Source of the DNA: JAIVGV01 sp045807785
GTDB lineage: Bacteria; Acidobacteriota; Blastocatellia; Pyrinomonadales; Pyrinomonadaceae
Assembly (NCBI GenBank): GCA_045807785.1
Contig: JBJMGS010000233.1
Span: 1 to 26,323 of the forward strand
Reading direction: 5' to 3'
DNA length: 26,323 bases
Of the stretch, positions 21,943 through 26,323 are shown piece by piece; position 1 is the stretch's first letter, and every line of letters starts with the position of its first letter. The notes below the pieces were generated by a model, which searched no databases, was not told the DNA's origin, and was given only the letters and a program-made list of their open reading frames with translations. The translations under genes were made by a program, and so were the position numbers.

Positions 21943-22899
21943 ATGCCCGCGCACAACTCACGCCCCCGCGCGCCCTTCGACTTCGAGGCGATCGCGCGCT
22001 TTTTCCGCTTCACCGAGGCGGAGGTCGTGGACACTTTCGACGCCGGAGTTTACGCGCGCGCCCTGCATTTCGGCGGCAAGCTGCGCCTCCTCAAGATCGA
22101 GTCCGCAGGCACACTTTCGCGCCCCGCACTCGCCGTCTCGCTCGCGCCCGCGCGCCGTGCGAACGACGAAATTTTAGCTGCCGCGCAGCAGATCGTGCGG
22201 CGCATGTTCAGCGTCGATCATGATCTGAAAAGTTTCCGCGCGCAAATCTCTGCCGATCCTCTGATGAGCCGGCTTGAGGCTGGTCATCGTGGCCTTCACC
22301 TGCCGTGCTGGCCGACGCTCTTCGAGGCGCTGGCGAACGCGATCCTGCTCCAACAGATCGCGACGCCCGTCGCGTGGACGTTCCGGCGTCGTCTCGTCGA
22401 ACGTTTCGGCGAGCGGCTCACGGTCGGCGGCAAAAAGTTTTACGCCTTCCCGCGTCCTTTAACTATCGCGCGCGCGAGCGTCGAAGACCTGCGCTCGCTC
22501 GGTCTCTCCGGCGCGAAGGCGCTGAGTCTCGTCGAAGCGGCGCGCGCGGTCGAGTCTGGCGCGCTCGACCGTGAGGCGCTCGCGCGTGAAGAGAACGAGG
22601 GCGTCGTCGCGCGGCTCTCGTCCTTGCGCGGCGTCGGGCGCTGGACGGCGGAGTGGGTCTTGATGCTGCACTTCGGTCGCACGGACGTTTATGCCGCCGC
22701 CGATCTCTTCCTGCGCGGCGCGGTCTCGAAGTATTACCACGCGGGCGCGACGTTGACAGAACGGGAGGTGCGCGCCTTCGCCGCGCGGCGCTGGGGCGCG
22801 TGGCAGTCTTACGCCGCGCTCTACCTGCTCGCAGGGATGCGTGCCGGAACCGTGACGCTCAAACCTGAGCGCGTGCTATTATCGCAGCCGCCGCGATAG
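21943..22899 (+). CDS. DNA-3-methyladenine glycosylase II (AlkA-like)
   Basis: This 318-aa protein starts at ATG 21943; a TTG 18 nt upstream is less likely. It belongs to the HhH-GPD superfamily. The helix-hairpin-helix is LRGVGRWTAEWVL (228-240), and the catalytic Asp is D254 in VYAAADLFL, matching the family pattern in which Asp follows the hairpin by ~18 residues. An AlkA N-terminal-like domain spans ~12-115. The enzyme removes N3- and N7-alkylated purines and starts base-excision repair. It complements ada elsewhere in the window. There is no clear Shine-Dalgarno. It is divergent from tadA and followed by the DUF2270 gene after 26 bp. Confidence 0.9.
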   Translation: MPAHNSRPRAPFDFEAIARFFRFTEAEVVDTFDAGVYARALHFGGKLRLLKIESAGTLSRPALAVSLAPARRANDEILAAAQQIVRRMFSVDHDLKSFRAQISADPLMSRLEAGHRGLHLPCWPTLFEALANAILLQQIATPVAWTFRRRLVERFGERLTVGGKKFYAFPRPLTIARASVEDLRSLGLSGAKALSLVEAARAVESGALDREALAREENEGVVARLSSLRGVGRWTAEWVLMLHFGRTDVYAAADLFLRGAVSKYYHAGATLTEREVRAFAARRWGAWQSYAALYLLAGMRAGTVTLKPERVLLSQPPR

Positions 22900-22925
22900 C
22901 CACAGCGCGCGCCGACCGACCAGAG

Positions 22926-23921
22926 ATGAGACCTGATCGCCCTAGAAAGACTCCCCCTTCGATCATCACCGGCGAGAGAGTGACGGGCAGCCTGCCCGCG
23001 CGCGCGCCGAGCCCAGCGCCCGCCGACGGAGCCGATTCCACAGCGCGCGCCGCCGAGATGGCGTCCATCACGCTCGCCGGGCGCAAGATGACTTCGACCG
23101 AGTTCACCACGGCGATGGTGCACTTCCACCGCGCCGAGATTCAGCGCTCGAACACCTGGCGCAACCGGCTCGACACGACGACCAACTGGGCGGTCATCAC
23201 GGCGGGAGCCACACTCTCGTTCGCCTTCAGCGCGGCGAGTAACCCGCACTTCGTCATCCTCATCAACACGATCCTCGTCGCGTTCTTTCTGACGATGGAA
23301 GCGCGCCGCTACCGCTACTACGAAATCTGGGCGAGCCGCGTGCGCGTCATCGAGACGGGCTTCTTCGCGCAGATGCTCAAGCCCGCGCCGCCTCTGACGG
23401 ATGAGTGGGCTGACCATCTCGCGAAAGACCTGCGCACGCCGCACTTCACGATCAGCATCTGGGAGGCGATGGGTCGGCGCCTGCGCCGCAACTACCTCTG
23501 GCTCTTCCTGCTGCTCGCCGCGAGTTGGAACCTGAAAGTTTATCTGCACCCGTTCCCGGCCACAGACCTCGACGTCTTCATCCAGCGTGCGGCGGTCGGC
23601 ATCGTGCCCGGCGACATGGTGTTCTTCATCGGCATCCTCTTCAACGTCGGCATCGTCATCTTCGCCTTCGCCACCGTGCAGCTCAAGCAGGCGACGGGCG
23701 AGGTCTTGCCGACGCACGACTTCCACCCCTTCCGCAGCGTCTCGAACACCGCCTCGCGCCTCGCGCAGACGCCGCGCCGCGTCACCGCCCGCACCAAGCG
23801 CGCCCGCGAACGCACGCGCACGCTTCGCACCGGCACCCAGACCGGCGAGTGGAAGCGCATCGACACGTCAGACTTAACCGGGCGCAACCCCGAGATCGTC
23901 AAGGAAGAAACGCTAACTTGA
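22926..23921 (+). CDS. DUF2270 family membrane protein
   Basis: This 331-aa protein has the DUF2270 signature: HFHRAEIQRSNTWRNRLDTTTNWAV at ~67-91 (the long motif includes the conserved RxNxWRxRLD), then EARRYRYYEIWASRVRVIE at ~125-143. Membrane segments are at about 88-104, 107-124, 190-206 and 231-250. The N-terminal ~55 residues are Pro/Ala-rich and disordered; the family core may start at M45 or M55. The C-terminal ~75 residues are very basic (TARTKRARERTRT). The function of the family is unknown. The stop codon is followed after 3 nt by the heptamer array that leads to hutH. Confidence 0.85.
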   Translation: MRPDRPRKTPPSIITGERVTGSLPARAPSPAPADGADSTARAAEMASITLAGRKMTSTEFTTAMVHFHRAEIQRSNTWRNRLDTTTNWAVITAGATLSFAFSAASNPHFVILINTILVAFFLTMEARRYRYYEIWASRVRVIETGFFAQMLKPAPPLTDEWADHLAKDLRTPHFTISIWEAMGRRLRRNYLWLFLLLAASWNLKVYLHPFPATDLDVFIQRAAVGIVPGDMVFFIGILFNVGIVIFAFATVQLKQATGEVLPTHDFHPFRSVSNTASRLAQTPRRVTARTKRARERTRTLRTGTQTGEWKRIDTSDLTGRNPEIVKEETLT

Positions 23922-23924
23922 AAT

Positions 23925-24005
23925 AGTGACAAGTGACGGGTGACGAGTAATGAGCAAAGCCGAGCGCCCGTCTTGCTTGTCACCCGTCACTTGTCACTTG
24001 CTATT
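23925..24005. repeat. Heptamer array hairpin (AGTGACR) between DUF2270 gene and hutH
   Basis: Units AGTGACA, AGTGACG, GGTGACG and AGTAATG (23925-23952) face TGTCACC, CGTCACT, TGTCACT and TGCTATT (23978-24005). The arms include a perfect 20-bp match. The array starts 3 nt after one stop codon and ends 1 nt before the hutH ATG, so no Shine-Dalgarno is present. Confidence 0.92.
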
Positions 24006-24006
24006 T

Positions 24007-25506
24007 ATGATCGAACTCGACGGACAACAACTCTCACTCGAACAGATCGAACAGGTGGCGCGTGGGCATGAGGGCGTTGCGCTTTCTGACGCTGCGCGCG
24101 CGCGGGTCGCGGCTTCGCGGGGCGTGGTGGAGCGCATCGTCGAGACGGGCGAGGTCGTGTACGGCGTCAACACGGGCTTCGGGAAACTGTCTGACTACGT
24201 CGTGGCGCACGACGAGTTGCGCCAGTTGCAGTTGAATCTGGTGCGCAGCCACGCGTGCGGCGTCGGTCAGCCGCTGCCCCGGGAAGAGACGCGGGCGATG
24301 ATGCTTTTGCGCGCGGGCGTTCTCGCGCTCGGCTACAGCGGCGCGCGCGTGGAAGTCGTCGAGACACTGCTCAGGATGATCGAGCGCGACGTGGTGCCGT
24401 TCGTGCCTGAGAAGGGATCGGTCGGGGCGAGCGGCGATCTCGCGCCGCTGGCGCACCTCGCGCTGGTCGTCATCGGCGAGGGCGAGGCATTCTTCGCGGG
24501 TGAGCGCATGGCGGGCGCAGAGGCGATGCGGCGCGCTGATGTCGCGCCCGTCGCGCTCGAAGCGAAGGAAGGGCTCGCGCTCCTGAACGGCACGCAGGCG
24601 TTGACCGCTGTCGGCGCGCTCGCGCTCGCCCGCGCCGAAAGAGTGGCGCGCGGCGCGGATGTATCGGGCGCGATGACACTCGAAGCCCTGCGCGGCACGC
24701 CCACGGCGTTCGACGAGCGCATTCACGCCGCGCGCCCGCACGCCGGGCAAACTGCGTCAGCCGCGCACCTGCGCGCTCTACTTGAGGGCAGCGAGATACG
24801 CGAGTCGCACCGCACTAACGATCCGCGCGTGCAGGACGCGTATTCCCTGCGCTGCATGCCGCAGGTTCACGGCGCGGCGCGCGGCGCGTTAACTCATGCG
24901 CGCGCGCTCGTCGAGATCGAGACCGCGTCTGCTACCGACAACCCGCTCGTCTTCGCCGAGACGAACGAACTACTCTCAGGCGGCAACTTCCACGGCGCGC
25001 CGCTCGCGCTCGGCTTCGACTACGCGGCGATCGCGCTCGTCCACCTCGGCAACATCATCGAGCGGCGCATCGACCGCGTCGTTAACCCGGAGAAGAACGA
25101 GGGGCTCCCGCCCTTCCTCACCGCCAAGCCCGGCGTCGAGTCGGGTCTGATGGTCACGCAGATCGCTGCGGTCGCGCTGCTGAACGAGTGCAAGGTGCTC
25201 GCGCACCCGGCCTCGACCGACAACCTCCCGACCGACGGCGGCAAAGAGGATCACGTCTCGATGGGCATGACCGCCGCGACCAAGCTGCGCTCCATCGTCT
25301 CGAACGTCGAGCACGTCCTCGCCATCGAACTGCTCGCCGCCGCCGAAGGGCTCGAACACCGCCTCCCCCTCAAGCCCGGTCGCGGCGCGCTCCGCGGCTA
25401 CGAGACGGTGCGCCGCCACGTCCCACGCCTCACCCGCGACCGCGCCCTCTCAGCCGACATCGAACGACTCGCGCAGGCGATCCGCCACGGCGAGTTCGAC
25501 TTTTAA
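24007..25506 (+). CDS. hutH: Histidine ammonia-lyase
   Basis: This 499-aa protein deaminates L-histidine to urocanate, the first step of histidine use. The MIO prosthetic group forms from ASG at 141-143 in GSVGASGDLAPLAH, and YGVNTGFGKL is at 52-61. The later family motifs ATDNPLVF, GNFHGAPLA and QIAAVALLNE are present, as is VQDAYSLRCMPQVHG. Length is normal (~500 aa). The ATG at 24007 opens MIELDG; an earlier in-frame start lies inside the repeat array and is rejected. No Shine-Dalgarno is seen because the array abuts the ATG. No other hut gene is in the window. Confidence 0.96.
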   Translation: MIELDGQQLSLEQIEQVARGHEGVALSDAARARVAASRGVVERIVETGEVVYGVNTGFGKLSDYVVAHDELRQLQLNLVRSHACGVGQPLPREETRAMMLLRAGVLALGYSGARVEVVETLLRMIERDVVPFVPEKGSVGASGDLAPLAHLALVVIGEGEAFFAGERMAGAEAMRRADVAPVALEAKEGLALLNGTQALTAVGALALARAERVARGADVSGAMTLEALRGTPTAFDERIHAARPHAGQTASAAHLRALLEGSEIRESHRTNDPRVQDAYSLRCMPQVHGAARGALTHARALVEIETASATDNPLVFAETNELLSGGNFHGAPLALGFDYAAIALVHLGNIIERRIDRVVNPEKNEGLPPFLTAKPGVESGLMVTQIAAVALLNECKVLAHPASTDNLPTDGGKEDHVSMGMTAATKLRSIVSNVEHVLAIELLAAAEGLEHRLPLKPGRGALRGYETVRRHVPRLTRDRALSADIERLAQAIRHGEFDF

Positions 25507-25617
25507 GCAGGGCTACACAAGAATTTGTATTCGCAGAGAAGTGGGAACTTCTTCGCCCTTCGCGCGTCTTCATTTTGGCGACCTTCGCGATTACCCGTCG
25601 AAGCGGAGAAGAGACGC

Positions 25618-26323
25618 GTGCTAAAAAGATTCCTGATAAATCTGTGGGGCGGCAAACACCTCGGCTGGCGCATCGCACGCGTCCTGTTCCCGGTGATCGT
25701 CGGCGTTCTGGCTTACGTCATGGCATTTGAATCGAGCTTCATCTATTTCCCGGCGAAGTACCCGGAAGGCGACTGGCAGATGGCCGAGCCCCGTGTGGTC
25801 GAAGATCGCGTCGTGGCGCGCATCGAAGATGTGCAACTGACGGCGCGCGACGGCACGCGCATACACGGCTGGTACTGCACGCCGCACATCGGGCGCGGCG
25901 GCGCGCTCGAAGCGGTCGAGACGGATCGCGCGCTGCTTTACCTGCACGGCAACGGCGGCAACGTCACGCACCGTCGCGACATCATTGATCTGCTCGTCGG
26001 ACTGCCCGTTAACGTCCTCATCATCGACTATCGGGGTTACGGCAAGAGCGAGGGCACGCCTTCGGAGGAAGGTCTCTACGAGGACGCCCGCGCCGCGTGG
26101 GATTATTTGACGAACGCGCGCGGAGTTCGCGCCAGTCGGATCGTCATCTACGGAGAGTCGCTCGGCGGCGCGGTCGCGGTCGATCTCGCGTCGAAGGTCA
26201 AGCCGTGCGGACTCGTCGTGCAGTCAAGCTTCACGTCGATTGCGGACATGGCGGCGGAGTTGATGCCGCTCGTGCCGCACTTCGTGATTCGGACGAAGAT
26301 GGACTCACGCGAAAAGATCGCGC
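25618..26323 (+). CDS. Alpha/beta hydrolase, membrane-anchored, partial at window end
   Basis: The frame is open to the end of the window (235 codons). The start is GTG 25618, 9 nt after GGAG. An N-terminal membrane anchor (about residues 18-36, VLFPVIVGVLAYVMAFESS) is followed by FIYFPAKYPEGDW, a motif common at the start of BEM46/ABHD13-like hydrolases. The oxyanion-side motif LYLHGNGGN is at ~103-111, IIDYRGYGKSEG at ~133-144, and the nucleophile elbow is YGESLGG. The catalytic Asp and His would lie beyond the window. The substrate is unknown. It lies 111 bp downstream of hutH. Confidence 0.9.
   Translation, partial: MLKRFLINLWGGKHLGWRIARVLFPVIVGVLAYVMAFESSFIYFPAKYPEGDWQMAEPRVVEDRVVARIEDVQLTARDGTRIHGWYCTPHIGRGGALEAVETDRALLYLHGNGGNVTHRRDIIDLLVGLPVNVLIIDYRGYGKSEGTPSEEGLYEDARAAWDYLTNARGVRASRIVIYGESLGGAVAVDLASKVKPCGLVVQSSFTSIADMAAELMPLVPHFVIRTKMDSREKIA

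Overview
The window is about 65% GC with short intergenic gaps, Shine-Dalgarno-led bacterial genes, two tRNA-Ser genes and an SRP RNA. Nothing in it fixes the phylum. Gene content (a DUF1570-type TPR protease, DUF2270, fused Sat-CysC, an orphan LanC/HopA1 cluster) and heptamer-repeat hairpins between genes suggest a soil-type bacterium such as Acidobacteriota (Blastocatellia-like). That placement is inference.

Layout. 1-3860: a single-domain response regulator, a secreted TPR metalloprotease, a small TM2-like membrane protein and a zinc-ribbon membrane protein. 3941-6610: dnaX, a VOC/glyoxalase-fold gene and, upstream of both, a complete transcription unit for the small SRP RNA (ffs), all on the minus strand. 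6623-11077: a sulfation locus. A fused ATP sulfurylase/APS kinase on the plus strand is divergent from a minus-strand operon of a methyltransferase, a PAPS-type sulfotransferase and a PIG-L/LmbE-like protein. 11151-15504: a YggT protein, tRNA-Ser(GGA), a short-chain dehydrogenase, a MocR/PdxR-type regulator and a full-length Ada alkylation-repair protein. 15691-20951: a compact minus-strand cluster that looks like a lanthipeptide-type RiPP system. It has a Cys/Thr/Gly-rich repeat precursor, an APH-fold kinase interrupted by one in-frame TAG, a HopA1-family protein with a His-rich minisatellite, a LanC cyclase and an unknown 190-aa protein. 21126-26323: tRNA-Ser(CGA), tadA, an AlkA-type glycosylase, a DUF2270 protein, hutH and the start of an alpha/beta hydrolase.

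The most interesting part is the 15.7-21.0 kb cluster. Kinase plus HopA1-type lyase plus LanC is the logic of class V lanthipeptide synthesis, where separate proteins phosphorylate Ser/Thr, eliminate phosphate and add Cys. The candidate substrate is unlike known small lanthipeptide precursors. It is 246 aa long, has 33 Cys often spaced exactly six residues apart, has no Lys or Arg, and carries eight copies of a T-x-C-x-G-[IV]-x-[TS]-C motif. A structural, disulfide or metal-binding beta-solenoid is a real alternative.

A second theme is a set of intergenic hairpins built from 7-bp tandem repeats facing inverted copies of themselves. Each locus uses a different heptamer. Two arrays fill the whole gap between a stop codon and the next start codon (VOC-dnaX and DUF2270-hutH), and a third encodes the last codons of tadA. 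More degenerate relatives lie at 452-540 and 11766-11797.
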